A DNA stretch of 64,000 bases from Streptomyces parvus (GTDB lineage Bacteria > Actinomycetota > Actinomycetes > Streptomycetales > Streptomycetaceae): the NCBI RefSeq assembly GCF_014648875.1, contig NZ_BMRY01000015.1, forward strand, positions 62,001 to 126,000, read 5' to 3'. Each line of letters begins with the position of its first letter. Positions within the stretch are counted from its first letter, which is position 1. The position numbers were made by a program, and so were the translations under genes. The notes under the pieces were generated by a model, which had not been told where the DNA came from, made no database searches, and saw nothing but the letters and a program-made list of their open reading frames with translations. This document shows positions 48,554-57,787 of this stretch, piece by piece.

Positions 48554-50338
48554 GTGACTACTACCACCGCCTCCCACCACCTCTCACCCGCCTTCCCCGG
48601 CCGTGCCCCCTGGGGCACCGCCAACAAGCTGCGAGCCTGGCAGCAAGGCGCCATGGAGAGGTACGTCCAGGAGCAGCCGCGCGACTTCCTCGCCGTCGCG
48701 ACGCCCGGCGCCGGAAAGACCACCTTCGCGCTGACCCTCGCGTCGTGGCTGCTGCACCACCATGTCGTGCAGCAGGTCACCGTCGTCGCCCCGACCGAGC
48801 ACCTCAAGAAGCAGTGGGCGGAGGCGGCCGCCCGGATAGGGATCAAGCTCGACCCCGACTACAGCGCCGGTCCGCTGAGCAAGGAGTACCACGGGGTCGC
48901 CGTGACGTACGCCGGTGTCGGCGTCCGCCCGATGCTCCACCGCAACCGCTGCGAGCAGCGCAAGACGCTCGTCATCCTCGACGAGATCCACCACGCCGGT
49001 GACTCCAAGTCCTGGGGCGAGGCCTGCCAGGAGGCGTTCGACCCGGCGACCCGGCGGCTCGCGCTGACCGGTACGCCGTTCCGCTCGGACACCAACCCGA
49101 TCCCCTTCGTCCAGTACGAGGAGGGCAACGACGGCATCCGCCGCTCCTCGGCCGACTACACCTACGGCTACGGCAACGCGCTGGCCGACGGCGTCGTCCG
49201 GCCGGTCATCTTCCTCAGCTACAGCGGCAACATGCGCTGGCGTACGAAGGCGGGGGACGAGATCGCCGCCCGGCTCGGCGAGCCGATGACCAAGGACGCC
49301 ATCGGCCAGGCCTGGCGCACCGCGCTGGCGCCCACCGGTGAGTGGATCCCCAACGTCCTCGCCGCCGCCGACAAGCGGCTCACCGAGGTCCGCAAGGGCA
49401 TCCCCGACGCCGGCGGCCTCGTCATCGCCACCGACCAGGACTCGGCCCGCGCGTACGCCAAGATCCTGAAGAAGGTCACCGGGGAGTCGGCGACCGTGGT
49501 CCTCTCCGACGAGAAGGCCGCGTCCAAGAAGATCGACCAGTTCAGCGGCGACGAGTCGCGCTGGATGGTCGCGGTCCGGATGGTGTCCGAAGGCGTCGAC
49601 GTGCCGCGGCTCGCCGTCGGCGTGTACGCGACCACGATCTCGACGCCCCTCTTCTTCGCCCAGGCCGTCGGCCGCTTCGTGCGCTCCCGCCGGCGCGGCG
49701 AGACCGCCTCCGTCTTCCTGCCGACCATCCCGATGCTTCTCGACTTCGCCAACGAGATGGAGGTCGAGCGCGACCACGTCCTCGACAAGCCGAAGAAGGG
49801 CAGCGACGAGGAGAACCCCTTCTCGGAGGAGGACAAGCTCCTCGCCGACGCCGAGAAGCTGGAGGACGAGGAGACCGAGGACCAGCTGCCCTTCGAGGCC
49901 CTGGAGTCCGACGCCGTCTTCGACCGGGTGCTGTACGACGGTGCCGAATTCGGCATGCAGGCCCACCCGGGCAGTGAGGAGGAGCAGGACTACCTCGGCA
50001 TCCCGGGGCTCCTGGAGCCCGACCAGGTGCAGCTCCTCCTCCAGAAGCGGCAGAGCCGGCAGATCGCGCACAGCCGCCAGAAGCCGGCCGAGGAGGCCGA
50101 CCTCCTGGAGAAGCCCGCCGAGGCCCGGCCCGTGGTCACGCACAAGCAGCTGCTGAGCCTGCGCAAGCAGCTCAACACGATGGTCTCCGCCTACACCCAC
50201 CAGAGCGGCAAGCCGCACGGCGTGATCCACAACGAACTGCGCCGCGTGTGCGGCGGCCCGCCGAGCGCGGAGGCCACGGCCCACCAGATCCAGACGCGCA
50301 TCGCGAAGGTTCAGGAGTGGGCGACGCGGATGACGTGA
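48554..50338 (+). CDS. DEAD/DEAH-box superfamily 2 helicase
   Basis: A 594-residue protein with a GTG start. RecA-like domain 1 has a Q-type LRAWQQGAMERY, Walker A ATPGAGKTT (about 49-57) and motif II DEIHHAG; LTGTPFRSD is motif III. Domain 2 has VIATDQDSARAYA, VRMVSEGVDVPRLAVGVYATTIST and QAVGRFVRSRR (motif VI). Acidic linkers and a C-terminal region with RKQLNTMVSAYTHQSGKPHGVIHNELRRVCGG follow. The ResIII/SF2 layout fits DNA-dependent translocation; its partner is unknown. Monocistronic between two hairpins. Confidence 0.87.
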   Translation: MTTTTASHHLSPAFPGRAPWGTANKLRAWQQGAMERYVQEQPRDFLAVATPGAGKTTFALTLASWLLHHHVVQQVTVVAPTEHLKKQWAEAAARIGIKLDPDYSAGPLSKEYHGVAVTYAGVGVRPMLHRNRCEQRKTLVILDEIHHAGDSKSWGEACQEAFDPATRRLALTGTPFRSDTNPIPFVQYEEGNDGIRRSSADYTYGYGNALADGVVRPVIFLSYSGNMRWRTKAGDEIAARLGEPMTKDAIGQAWRTALAPTGEWIPNVLAAADKRLTEVRKGIPDAGGLVIATDQDSARAYAKILKKVTGESATVVLSDEKAASKKIDQFSGDESRWMVAVRMVSEGVDVPRLAVGVYATTISTPLFFAQAVGRFVRSRRRGETASVFLPTIPMLLDFANEMEVERDHVLDKPKKGSDEENPFSEEDKLLADAEKLEDEETEDQLPFEALESDAVFDRVLYDGAEFGMQAHPGSEEEQDYLGIPGLLEPDQVQLLLQKRQSRQIAHSRQKPAEEADLLEKPAEARPVVTHKQLLSLRKQLNTMVSAYTHQSGKPHGVIHNELRRVCGGPPSAEATAHQIQTRIAKVQEWATRMT

Positions 50339-50380
50339 TCCGCGGCCGTCCGTTCCTGTCGCCCGCTGTTCCCGTTGTTC

Positions 50381-50424
50381 CCGTCGGCCTGTACGGAGGT
50401 GCCAACCTCCGTACAGGCCGACGG
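50381..50424 (+). terminator. Strong terminator after the helicase
   Basis: A 20-bp perfect stem (50381-50400 with 50405-50424) with a GCCA loop, 42 bp after the stop. Confidence 0.85.
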
Positions 50425-50847
50425 CGTTACCCGGCTCCCCCTTGGCGGTCCGGCGGTGTTTCCGGGCCTCGCGCCCGGGAAATTTCTCCGGTGTCCGTTC
50501 ACACGCAGTTAACGTCGGTTCACATCCGTGGACGTGTCGACCCGGCGGTGTCGTGACACGTGAACGCGCGTAGATGTTCGCTTTCCGGACGCCGTCCCGC
50601 TGACCGGCCCTTATGCGCGGGCCGTTCCGGGGCCCCGCGTCCGGAGACCGGATTCTGGACGAGGACTTCCGCTGAGCGGACCGGCTCGCTACTGTCCCCG
50701 CCATATGAACGCCCCGTGGCAACGCCGCCGCGGAGCGCAGCCGGTGCCTTGCCAGACCGGCGGCCTCTCCGTGCGTCGCCGCTGGGACCGGCGTCGCTAC
50801 CGTCGGAGCAGGGCCGTCGTCGCTCACCCCGAAGAGGAGAGGGCGTC
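50425..50847. other. Gene-free stretch before the IclR gene
   Basis: No supported gene. GTTCACA occurs at 50497-50503 and 50518-50524, 21 bp apart (two helical turns), with the inverse GTGAAC at 50560-50565. These may be regulator sites for the IclR gene. The segment 50600-50830 is open in one frame but lacks a plausible start or conserved-looking protein. Confidence 0.4.
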
Positions 50848-51492
50848 GTGACAGCGGAGACTTCCCAGACGCTCGACCGAGGACTGCGCGTCCTCAAACT
50901 GCTCGCCGACACCGACCACGGCCTGACCGTGACCGAGCTGTCCAACAAGCTCGGTGTCAACCGGACCGTCGTCTACCGGCTGCTCGCCACGCTGGAGCAG
51001 CACGCCCTGGTACGCCGCGACCTGGGCGGCCGCGCCCGGGTCGGCCTCGGTGTGCTGCGGCTCGGCCGACAGGTCCACCCGCTCGTCCGGGAAGCGGCGC
51101 TGCCCGCGCTGCGCTCCCTGGCCGAGGACATAGGGGCCACCGCCCACCTCACGCTCGTCGACGGCAGCGACGCCCTCGCGGTCGCCGTGGTCGAGCCCAC
51201 CTGGACCGACTACCACGTCGCCTACCGGGCCGGCTTCCGCCATCCCCTGGACCGGGGCGCCGCGGGCCGGGCCATCCTGTCCGCCCGGCAGGCCACGGAG
51301 GCCGGCCACCCCGGCTACACCCTCACCCACGGCGAACTCGAAGCCGGCGCCAGCGGGGCGGCCGCGCCCCTGGTCGGAGTCTCGGGCGTCGAGGGCAGCG
51401 TCGGTGTCGTCATGCTCGCCGACGCCGTACCGGAACGGGTCGGGCCCCGCGTGCTCGACGCCGCCCGGGAAGTGGCGGACGCGCTGCGGTAG
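50848..51492 (+). CDS. IclR-family transcriptional regulator (short)
   Basis: A 214-residue protein from the GTG at 50848 with AGAGGAGAGGG upstream. The winged helix is SQTLDRGLRVLKLLADTDHGLTVTELSNKLGVNRTVVYRLLATLEQHALVRRD. The GAF-like effector domain (LVREAALPALRSLAEDIGATAHLTLVDG...AGFRHPLDRGAAGRAIL) follows. Most IclR proteins have about 250 residues; this one is shortened in the effector domain. Ligand unknown. Confidence 0.88.
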   Translation: MTAETSQTLDRGLRVLKLLADTDHGLTVTELSNKLGVNRTVVYRLLATLEQHALVRRDLGGRARVGLGVLRLGRQVHPLVREAALPALRSLAEDIGATAHLTLVDGSDALAVAVVEPTWTDYHVAYRAGFRHPLDRGAAGRAILSARQATEAGHPGYTLTHGELEAGASGAAAPLVGVSGVEGSVGVVMLADAVPERVGPRVLDAAREVADALR

Positions 51493-51601
51493 GCGGGGCG
51501 GCCGTACACCTCAGGTACGTGGATGCGTACGCGTCGGAGCGCGCGCGGGGCGGCGTACGCCTGGCGCGTTCCCGTTCCGGTGCGGCGGTTAGATTGGGTG
51601 C

Positions 51602-52390
51602 GTGCTCTCTCGTCTCTCGCGCCCCCGCGTCCTCGCCCTCTGCGCACTTCCCGTCCTCGCCCTGTTCGGTACGGCGGCCCTCGCGCCGCTGCCGTTCACC
51701 CTGGCGCGGCCCGGGGTGACCGCGGACGTGCTCGGCAAGGACGACGGGCGGCCGGTGATCACCATCACCGGTGCCGAGACCCGGCCCACCGACGGGCAGC
51801 TGCGGATGACGACGATCCTCGCCACCGGGCCGAAGGCGGACGTCCGCATCGGTGAGGTCTTCGACAGCTGGTTCCGGACCGACCGCGCGGTCATGCCGCG
51901 CGATGCCGTCTACCCCACCGGCGGTTCCGAGAAGGAGATCGAGAAGCACAACCTCGACGACATGAAGGAGTCGCAGAACGTCGCCGTCGACGCCGCCCTG
52001 AACTACCTGGACCGCGAGCCCGGGTCGATGCGGGTGGAAGTCGACCTCGGCGACATCGGCGGTCCGAGCGCCGGGCTCTTCCTCTCCCTCGGCATCATCG
52101 ACAAGCTCGACGGCAACGGCTCCGGCGGCGGTCTCACCGGCGGCCGCACCATCGCCGGTACGGGCACGATCACCGCGGACGGCGAGGTCGGCGCGGTCGG
52201 CGGCGTGTCGATGAAGGTCCAGGGCGCCCACCGCGACGGGGCGAGCGTCTTCCTCGTACCGAAGGCCGAGTGCCGTCAGGCTGAGGCCGAGGCGCCCGAC
52301 GGGCTGCGGATCGTGCCCGTCTCCACGCTGAAGGACGCGGTCGGCTCGCTCAAGGCCCTGGAGTCGGGCGGGAAGGTGCCGAGCTGCTGA
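51602..52390 (+). CDS. Secreted or membrane-anchored Lon-type (S16) protease-domain protein lacking a PDZ domain
   Basis: A 262-residue protein with a GTG start. An N-terminal hydrophobic anchor (LALCALPVLALFGTAALAPLPF) precedes a beta-rich segment. The Lon catalytic domain has the serine in GDIGGPSAGLFLSLGI and the lysine in VGGVSMKVQGAHRDGASVFLVP, the Ser-Lys dyad of S16 enzymes. The layout is that of YlbL, but YlbL proteins carry a PDZ domain between anchor and protease (about 340 aa in total) and this one does not. It probably acts outside the membrane. Its 3' end overlaps the convergent MFS gene by 41 bp. Confidence 0.85.
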   Translation: MLSRLSRPRVLALCALPVLALFGTAALAPLPFTLARPGVTADVLGKDDGRPVITITGAETRPTDGQLRMTTILATGPKADVRIGEVFDSWFRTDRAVMPRDAVYPTGGSEKEIEKHNLDDMKESQNVAVDAALNYLDREPGSMRVEVDLGDIGGPSAGLFLSLGIIDKLDGNGSGGGLTGGRTIAGTGTITADGEVGAVGGVSMKVQGAHRDGASVFLVPKAECRQAEAEAPDGLRIVPVSTLKDAVGSLKALESGGKVPSC

Positions 52391-53708
52391 CCTGCCCCGG
52401 TGCCGGGGTCTCTGCCGGCGCCTGCGTCGGTGCCTCTGCCGCCACCTCTGCCTGCGGTACGGGCTTCTGTACGGGCTCCGGCCCCGGCACGTCGTCCAGC
52501 GTCCGCCAGGACGGGAACACCAGCGGGCTCAGCGTCGCCAGGAAGTAGACCCCGCCCATCGCCAGCAGCGCCCCCGTCGCCCCCGCGCCCTCCACCAGCA
52601 GCCCGGCCGCGAGCCCGCCCACCGGCATCGCGAACTCGCAGCCCGCCGTCAGCGCCCCCGACACCCGGCTGCGCAGCCGGTCCGGCACCCGCTCGTAGAT
52701 GACCGTCGTCAGGATCGGGTTCAGCACACCGCCCGCGATCCCGCCGAGCAGCATCGTCACCGCGAGCGGCAGCGTCGTCCCGGTCACCGCGGCGACCAGG
52801 AACCTCGGCGCGCCGCACAGGATCACGCACACCGTGAACACCGCCCGGCGCGGGAAGCGGTGCCCCACCGCCCCGTACAGCAGCGCCCCGGTCAGGCCGC
52901 CCGCCCCGAACAGTGCCGTGAGCAGCCCGATGTGGGTCGCCCCGCCCAGTTCGGCCTCGGCGTGCACGGGCAGCAGTACGGCATACCAGCCCTGGTCGGT
53001 GCCGTTCATGAACATCACCATCACCACGACCGCCAGCAGCAGCCGGTTGCCGAGCAAGTGGGCGTAACCCTCGCGGAGTTCGGTGCCGTAGGCGCGCAGT
53101 GAGACCGGGGCCTCCGCCTTCCGCGGTTCGGCCGCGCGCACTCCCCGTACCCCCGCGGCGATGAGCAGGGCCGACAGCCCGAAGGTCGCCGCGTCCAGCA
53201 GCAGCACCGTCTCCGCCCCGGCGAAGGCGATGAGGACCCCGGCGAGGGCCGCGCCGACCATCCGGGCCCCGCGCGAGACCGCGTCGAAGAGGCTGGCGGC
53301 GCGGGTGAGCGTGGTCCCGGCGTGTTCGGCCAGGTCCGGGATCAGGACGTAGCGCGCGGTGTTGCCCGGGGTGTGGGCGAACCCGTTGAGTGCCATGAGC
53401 GCGCACAGCATCCAGAAGTCGAGGGCGCCGGCGAAGTGCAGCAGCGGGATCGCGGCGATGGCGGCCGCGCAGACGGCGTCGGACACGACGGCCGTCCGGC
53501 GGCGGCCGAACCGGTCGATGACCGGTCCGCCGATCAGCGCGGCGACGACGATCGGCAGGGTCGCGCAGAACGCGACGACCCCGGCCCGGCCCGCGCTTCC
53601 GGTGGTCTCCAGGACGAACCAGGGGACGCCGATCAGGGTCAGTGAAGTGCCTGCGGTGGAAATGGAGTTGGCCGCGAGCGTGGCGGCGAGCGGGGTGCGG
53701 TTCCCCAT
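52350..53708 (-). CDS. MFS transporter of the ArsR-controlled unit
   Basis: A 452-residue protein with an ATG start (MGNRTPLAATLAANSISTAGTSLTLIGVPWFVLETTGSAGRAG), the MFS_3/EntS-like N-terminal pattern. Motif A is GPVIDRFGRRRTAVVSD, and about 12 TM helices are visible. A Pro/Ala-rich cytoplasmic tail of about 45 residues ends it. The upstream small gene and ArsR-type regulator run in the same direction, suggesting inducible drug efflux. Confidence 0.9.
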   Translation of the reverse strand: MGNRTPLAATLAANSISTAGTSLTLIGVPWFVLETTGSAGRAGVVAFCATLPIVVAALIGGPVIDRFGRRRTAVVSDAVCAAAIAAIPLLHFAGALDFWMLCALMALNGFAHTPGNTARYVLIPDLAEHAGTTLTRAASLFDAVSRGARMVGAALAGVLIAFAGAETVLLLDAATFGLSALLIAAGVRGVRAAEPRKAEAPVSLRAYGTELREGYAHLLGNRLLLAVVVMVMFMNGTDQGWYAVLLPVHAEAELGGATHIGLLTALFGAGGLTGALLYGAVGHRFPRRAVFTVCVILCGAPRFLVAAVTGTTLPLAVTMLLGGIAGGVLNPILTTVIYERVPDRLRSRVSGALTAGCEFAMPVGGLAAGLLVEGAGATGALLAMGGVYFLATLSPLVFPSWRTLDDVPGPEPVQKPVPQAEVAAEAPTQAPAETPAPGQVSSSAPSRPTPGP

Positions 53709-53767
53709 GGTTCTTTCTCCCCCGAGTCGATCGATGCCCCGGGTCGATGGTTCCCCCGGGCTGGTGG

Positions 53768-53959
53768 TTACGCCGGATGGAAAGCGGCGGCGCGGGGCGC
53801 GGCCGCGTCGCGGCCCTGCGCCGTCAGCCGCAGGCCCACCTCGACCAGGGCCCAGCCGACCCGGGTGCGCAGGCCGGTGCGGGGGAGGCGGAACTCGCCT
53901 GCCTTGGCGTGGAGTTCGGCTGCCTCGGCCGCGTGCATGAGGTGGTGGACGTCGGCATG
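53768..53959 (-). CDS. Small hypothetical protein between ArsR and MFS genes
   Basis: A 63-residue protein from the ATG at 53959 (GGGAAG 8 nt upstream): MHADVHHLMHAAEAAELHAKAGEFRLPR..., His/Ala-rich at the start and amphipathic thereafter, ending AAPRAAAFHPA. Its codon bias is coding-like, and it sits in line with the flanking genes. I do not recognise a family; the histidines hint at metal binding. Confidence 0.6.
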   Translation of the reverse strand, partial: HADVHHLMHAAEAAELHAKAGEFRLPRTGLRTRVGWALVEVGLRLTAQGRDAAAPRAAAFHPA

Positions 53960-54008
53960 CATAACGGGCTTCCCTTCGAGTGGTGGGGAGTTGTGGTGTG
54001 CGGCGCCG

Positions 54009-54626
54009 TCATTCGGAAGGGCGCGGGAAGGTGTGCAGGTGGGTGCGGACGACGGCCGAGCCCTCGGTGTCCTCGGGGACCACATCGCGGTAGCTCTCCA
54101 CCACCGCGTGGAGCTTCGCCGAGAGCTCCCGTGCCAGCTCGGGGGTGAGGCGCACCTTGAAGTCGCTCATGTCCGAGCTCTGCCGCCACTCCTGCGGCCA
54201 TTCACTCATCGTGCCGAGCCAGGTGTTCAGCTCCTGGGCGTGCGTGGTGGCCACCTCGTGCATGACCACGCCGATGGCGCCGCGCACCTCCGGATCCGCG
54301 TGCGCGAGGAAGTCGGCGCTCTCGAAGATCGCCCCCTCGTGCACCGCCCGCCACCAGCGCTCGCGGCCCTTGCCCAGCTCCGGGGCGTCCTCGACCAGCC
54401 CGGACTCCGCCAGTTGGCGCAGGTGGTAGCTGGTCGCGCCGCTCGACTCGCCCAGCCGCTCTCCCAGCTTCGAGGCGGTCGCCGGGCCGAACTCGCGCAG
54501 CGCGTTCAGCAGGCGGATCCGCAGGGGGTGCGCGAGGCTGCGCAGCGTGCGGGCGTCCACGGTGTGCATCCTGCGGTCGGTGCCGTCGTGGTGGTGCGGG
54601 CGGGAGGTGTCCTCGTTCTCCGTCAT
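54009..54626 (-). CDS. ArsR/HTH_5-like winged-helix repressor
   Basis: A 205-residue protein from the ATG at 54626 (MTENEDTSRPHHHDG). The winged helix is VDARTLRSLAHPLRIRLLNALREFGPATASKLGERLGESSGATSYHLRQLAESGLVED. A C-terminal region of about 110 residues, longer than in metal-sensing ArsR proteins, may bind an organic ligand. No CxC metal motif is present. It heads the unit with the small gene and the MFS exporter, and a dyad lies just upstream. Confidence 0.88.
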   Translation of the reverse strand: MTENEDTSRPHHHDGTDRRMHTVDARTLRSLAHPLRIRLLNALREFGPATASKLGERLGESSGATSYHLRQLAESGLVEDAPELGKGRERWWRAVHEGAIFESADFLAHADPEVRGAIGVVMHEVATTHAQELNTWLGTMSEWPQEWRQSSDMSDFKVRLTPELARELSAKLHAVVESYRDVVPEDTEGSAVVRTHLHTFPRPSE

Positions 54627-54642
54627 GCTTCGACAGTAGAGA

Positions 54643-54660
54643 TGCAAAGAGACCTTTGCA
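54643..54660 (-). promoter_or_regulatory. Probable operator of the ArsR-type repressor
   Basis: TGCAAAG-AGAC-CTTTGCA, a 7-bp perfect dyad, lies 17-34 bp upstream of the repressor start, and a related half-site TTTTGCAA follows at about 54668. The AT-rich patch stands out against the local GC. Autorepression is the expected use. Confidence 0.65.
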
Positions 54661-54690
54661 AGGGTTCTTTTGCAACAACCTCTTGGTAAC

Positions 54691-55656
54691 TCACCCCTCC
54701 TCGATGAACCCCTCCTCCACCAGCCACTCCTTCGCCACCTCGTGCGGATCCTCCCCGTCTACGTCCACCTTGGCGTTCAGCGTCTGTGCGACCTCGGTGG
54801 TCAGCTTCCGGGCGAGCGGATCCAGCAGCTCCGCGATCACCGGGTACTTCTCGAAGGTGGCCTCGTGGACGACCGCGGAGGCGTTGTAGTTGGGGAAGAA
54901 GTGCTTGTCGTCCTCCAGGAGGTCCAGGTTCATCGCCTTGATCCGGCCGTCGGTGGTGTACACCTCGCCGAGCAGGCAGGAGTCGGACTCCGACACCTGG
55001 GTGTAGATGATCCCGGCGTCCATCTTCTGGATGTTGCCCGCCGGGATCTTCATCCCGTACTTCTTCTCCATGCCCGGGAGCCCGTCGTCGCGCGAGGCGA
55101 ACTCGTTCTCCACGCAGATCGTCACCGCGCCCGGGTCCTTCTTCGCGAGGGCGGCCGCGTCCGAGAGGGTTTTGAGCTTGTACTTCGCGTTGTTCTTCTT
55201 GCTGATCGCCAGCGCGTACGTGTTGTCGAGCGGCGCCGGCGGCAGCCAGATCACCCCGTTGCCCTTGTCCTCGTCCCGTACCGCCTCGTACTGTTTCTTC
55301 GGGTCGACGATCGGGTCCGCGTGGCCCAGGAAGGTGATCCAGCCGGTGCCGGTGTAGTCCCACTGGGCGTCGGCGTCGCCGTTGATGATGGCCTCGCGCG
55401 CGCTGATCGAGCCCGGCAGGTTCGTCCGGTCCAGGACCTCCGCCCCGGCCGCCTTGAAGACCAGCCCGGTCATCTGGCCCAGGATGATGTTCTCGCTGAA
55501 GTTCTTCGACGTCACCGTCAGCGTCGCGCCCTTCAGCGGCTCGCCCTGCCCGACCGAACCCGGCGACACGTCGTCCACCATCGGCGAACCGCTCTTGAGC
55601 CCGCAGCCGCCCAGCAACAGCACCGGCACCACCGCCAGCAGAAGTCTCTTCCTCAC
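54691..55656 (-). CDS. Glycine betaine/choline-type ABC substrate-binding lipoprotein
   Basis: A 321-residue protein with a GTG start in the GTGA overlap with the permease stop. The lipoprotein signal is MRKRLLLAVVPVLLLGGC (Cys18). The OpuAC/ProX-type domain has LTVTSKNFSENIILGQMTGLVFKAAGAEVLDRTNLPGSISAREAIINGDADAQWDYTGTGW, the usual ligand-cage region with aromatic residues for quaternary amines. The final part, NYNASAVVHEATFEKYPVIAELLDPLARKLT, is also family-typical. It delivers osmoprotectant to the two permeases encoded upstream. Confidence 0.92.
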   Translation of the reverse strand: MRKRLLLAVVPVLLLGGCGLKSGSPMVDDVSPGSVGQGEPLKGATLTVTSKNFSENIILGQMTGLVFKAAGAEVLDRTNLPGSISAREAIINGDADAQWDYTGTGWITFLGHADPIVDPKKQYEAVRDEDKGNGVIWLPPAPLDNTYALAISKKNNAKYKLKTLSDAAALAKKDPGAVTICVENEFASRDDGLPGMEKKYGMKIPAGNIQKMDAGIIYTQVSESDSCLLGEVYTTDGRIKAMNLDLLEDDKHFFPNYNASAVVHEATFEKYPVIAELLDPLARKLTTEVAQTLNAKVDVDGEDPHEVAKEWLVEEGFIEEG

Positions 55657-56522
55657 CGCTCCTCCAGCCCGCGCGGCGTCAGCGCCAGTTCGGCCAACGA
55701 GGCCAGCCAGTCCACCAGCAGCGCCAGCACCACTGTCAGCACCGAGCCGATGATCAGTACCGGCATCCGCTGCGTCTGGATCCCCGAGGTGATCAGGTCG
55801 CCCAGCCCGCCGCCCCCGCCGAACGTCGCCAGCGTCGCCGTGCCGACGTTCAGGACCAGGGCCGTTCGGACGCCCGCCAGGATCAGCGGCACCGCGAGCG
55901 GCAGCTCCACCTTCAGCAGGACGCCCCGCCCGGACATCCCCATGCCGCGCGCCGCCTCGATCATGTTCGGCTCGATCGCCCGCAGACCCGCCACCGTGTT
56001 GGAGAGGACCGGCAGCACCGCGTAGATCACGATGCCGATGATCGCCGTGCGCGGGCCGATGCCCAGCCAGATCACCAGCAGCGCCAGCAGACCGATCGCC
56101 GGGGTCGCCTGCCCGACGTTGGCCAGCGCCGTGAACGCCGGGGCGGCCTTCCGCAGCCGCCGCCGGGTCAGCGCGATACCGAGCGGGATCGCGATGATCA
56201 GCACCCAGAACGTCGAGATCGCCGTCAGCCGCACGTGCTGCCACCAGCGCAGTTGCACATTGCCGCCGGAGAGGGAGTTCTCCGCGATCGAGTCCAGATG
56301 GATGTTGGTGATCCAGACGTACGTGATGACCAGGATGACGGCCAGCACCGCCGGCAGGACCACCAGCTTCCGCCAGGTGATCCGGCGCTCCGGCGCGGCC
56401 GGGGCGGGGGAGGGGTCGCTCTCCTCGTCGTGGAACGCGTGGCCCTTGACGTCGTGTTCGCCCGGCGGCCGGGTCGGGGCGGCCGGGCCCTTGCCGGAGC
56501 CTGACTGGTGGCTGGGGCTCAT
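55653..56522 (-). CDS. Glycine betaine/choline-type ABC permease (second)
   Basis: A 289-residue protein from the ATG at 56522, overlapping the ATPase stop by 4 bp. A hydrophilic N-terminus of about 50 residues precedes six TM helices. The coupling region is LRAIEPNMIEAARGMGMSGRGVLLKVELPLAVPLILAGVRTALVLNVGTATLA, the OpuCB/ProW signature. Confidence 0.92.
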   Translation of the reverse strand: MSPSHQSGSGKGPAAPTRPPGEHDVKGHAFHDEESDPSPAPAAPERRITWRKLVVLPAVLAVILVITYVWITNIHLDSIAENSLSGGNVQLRWWQHVRLTAISTFWVLIIAIPLGIALTRRRLRKAAPAFTALANVGQATPAIGLLALLVIWLGIGPRTAIIGIVIYAVLPVLSNTVAGLRAIEPNMIEAARGMGMSGRGVLLKVELPLAVPLILAGVRTALVLNVGTATLATFGGGGGLGDLITSGIQTQRMPVLIIGSVLTVVLALLVDWLASLAELALTPRGLEER

Positions 56523-57787
56523 GCTCCGCCGCCACCCCCCTCCAGCTCCTGCTCCGTCTGGTGGACACGCTGCTCCTCCAGCTGGTGCTGGTGCTCCATC
56601 GCGGTCAGCCGGTCGGCCTCCAGCAGCTCCTGCACGTTGTCCATCAGCGTCTTCATGTCGACGACCCCGATGAACTCGCCGCGCCGCCCGGTCACCGCCA
56701 CCCGGCCCCCGCTGTCGGTGAGCACCGCCTCCAGCGCGTCGTGCAGCGTGGCGTCCCGGGTCACCGTGTCGTGCACCAGCTGCCCGGCCCGCGCCAGCGA
56801 ACCGCGCGCCCGCATCAGGTCGCCGCGCCGCAGCCACTTGTACGGGCGGTTCCTCCGGTCCAGCATCAGCAGCTCGTTGTGCGGGCCGTTGCGCAGCTTG
56901 TTGAAGATCGTCTGGAGCGGGTCCTCGACCGTCACCGTCGGGAAGTCCGCGATGCCCACATCCCGTACGCGGGTGAGATTGAGGCGCTTGAGGGCCGCGC
57001 CCGCGCCGACGAAACCCGAGACGAAGTCGTCCGTCGGGTTGGTCAGGATCGCCTCGGGGGTGTCGAACTGCGCGATGTGCGACCGCTCCCGCAGCACCGC
57101 GATCCGGTCGCCCAGCTTGATCGCCTCGTCGAAGTCGTGGGTGACGAACACGATCGTCTTGTGCAGCTCGTGCTGGAGCCGGATCAGCTCGTCCTGGAGG
57201 TGGTCGCGGGTGATCGGGTCGACCGCCCCGAACGGCTCGTCCATGAGGAGGACCGGAGGGTCGGCGGCGAGCGCCCGCGCCACGCCCACCCGCTGCTGCT
57301 GCCCGCCGGAGAGCTGACGCGGATAGCGGCCGTGGAACTCGCGCGGGTCCAGACCCACCAGGTCGAGCATCTCCTCCACCCGGTCCTTCACCCGGGACTT
57401 GGACCAGCCGACCATCTTCGGCACCAGGGCGATGTTGTCCGCGACCGTCATGTGCGGGAAGAGCCCGGAGGACTGGATCGCGTAACCGATCTTCCGGCGC
57501 AGCTTCACCGGGTCGATGTCCGTGACGTCCTCGTCGCCGATCCGGATCCGGCCCGAGGTCGGCTCGATCAGCCGGTTGATCATCTTCAGGGTGGTGGACT
57601 TCCCGCAGCCGGACGGGCCGACGAAGATCACCGTCTCGCCGGCCTTGATCTCCATGGAGACGTTGTCGACGGCCGGGTTCGGGTTGCCCGGGTACCTCTT
57701 GGTGAGGTTCTCCAGCTGGATGGTGGCCCCGGAGGCGGCCGCGGACCCCTCCTCCACAGCGACAGCGCCGGTCTCGGTCTCAGGCAC
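56519..57787 (-). CDS. Glycine betaine/choline-type ABC ATPase with C-terminal CBS domains
   Basis: A 422-residue protein with a GTG start at 57787, overlapping the previous permease by 8 bp. Walker A is GPSGCGKST, the Q-loop is AIQSSGLFPHMTV, the signature is LSGGQQQRVGVARAL and Walker B is VLLMDEPFGAVDP. The C-terminal CBS pair (about 285-395, with LRRGDLMRARGSLARAGQL and DATLHDALEAVLTDSGGRVAVTGRRGEFIGVVDMKTLM) senses ionic strength or nucleotides such as c-di-AMP in the OpuA/OpuC family. A Glu/Gln/His-rich tail ends it. Confidence 0.94.
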   Translation of the reverse strand: MPETETGAVAVEEGSAAASGATIQLENLTKRYPGNPNPAVDNVSMEIKAGETVIFVGPSGCGKSTTLKMINRLIEPTSGRIRIGDEDVTDIDPVKLRRKIGYAIQSSGLFPHMTVADNIALVPKMVGWSKSRVKDRVEEMLDLVGLDPREFHGRYPRQLSGGQQQRVGVARALAADPPVLLMDEPFGAVDPITRDHLQDELIRLQHELHKTIVFVTHDFDEAIKLGDRIAVLRERSHIAQFDTPEAILTNPTDDFVSGFVGAGAALKRLNLTRVRDVGIADFPTVTVEDPLQTIFNKLRNGPHNELLMLDRRNRPYKWLRRGDLMRARGSLARAGQLVHDTVTRDATLHDALEAVLTDSGGRVAVTGRRGEFIGVVDMKTLMDNVQELLEADRLTAMEHQHQLEEQRVHQTEQELEGGGGGA

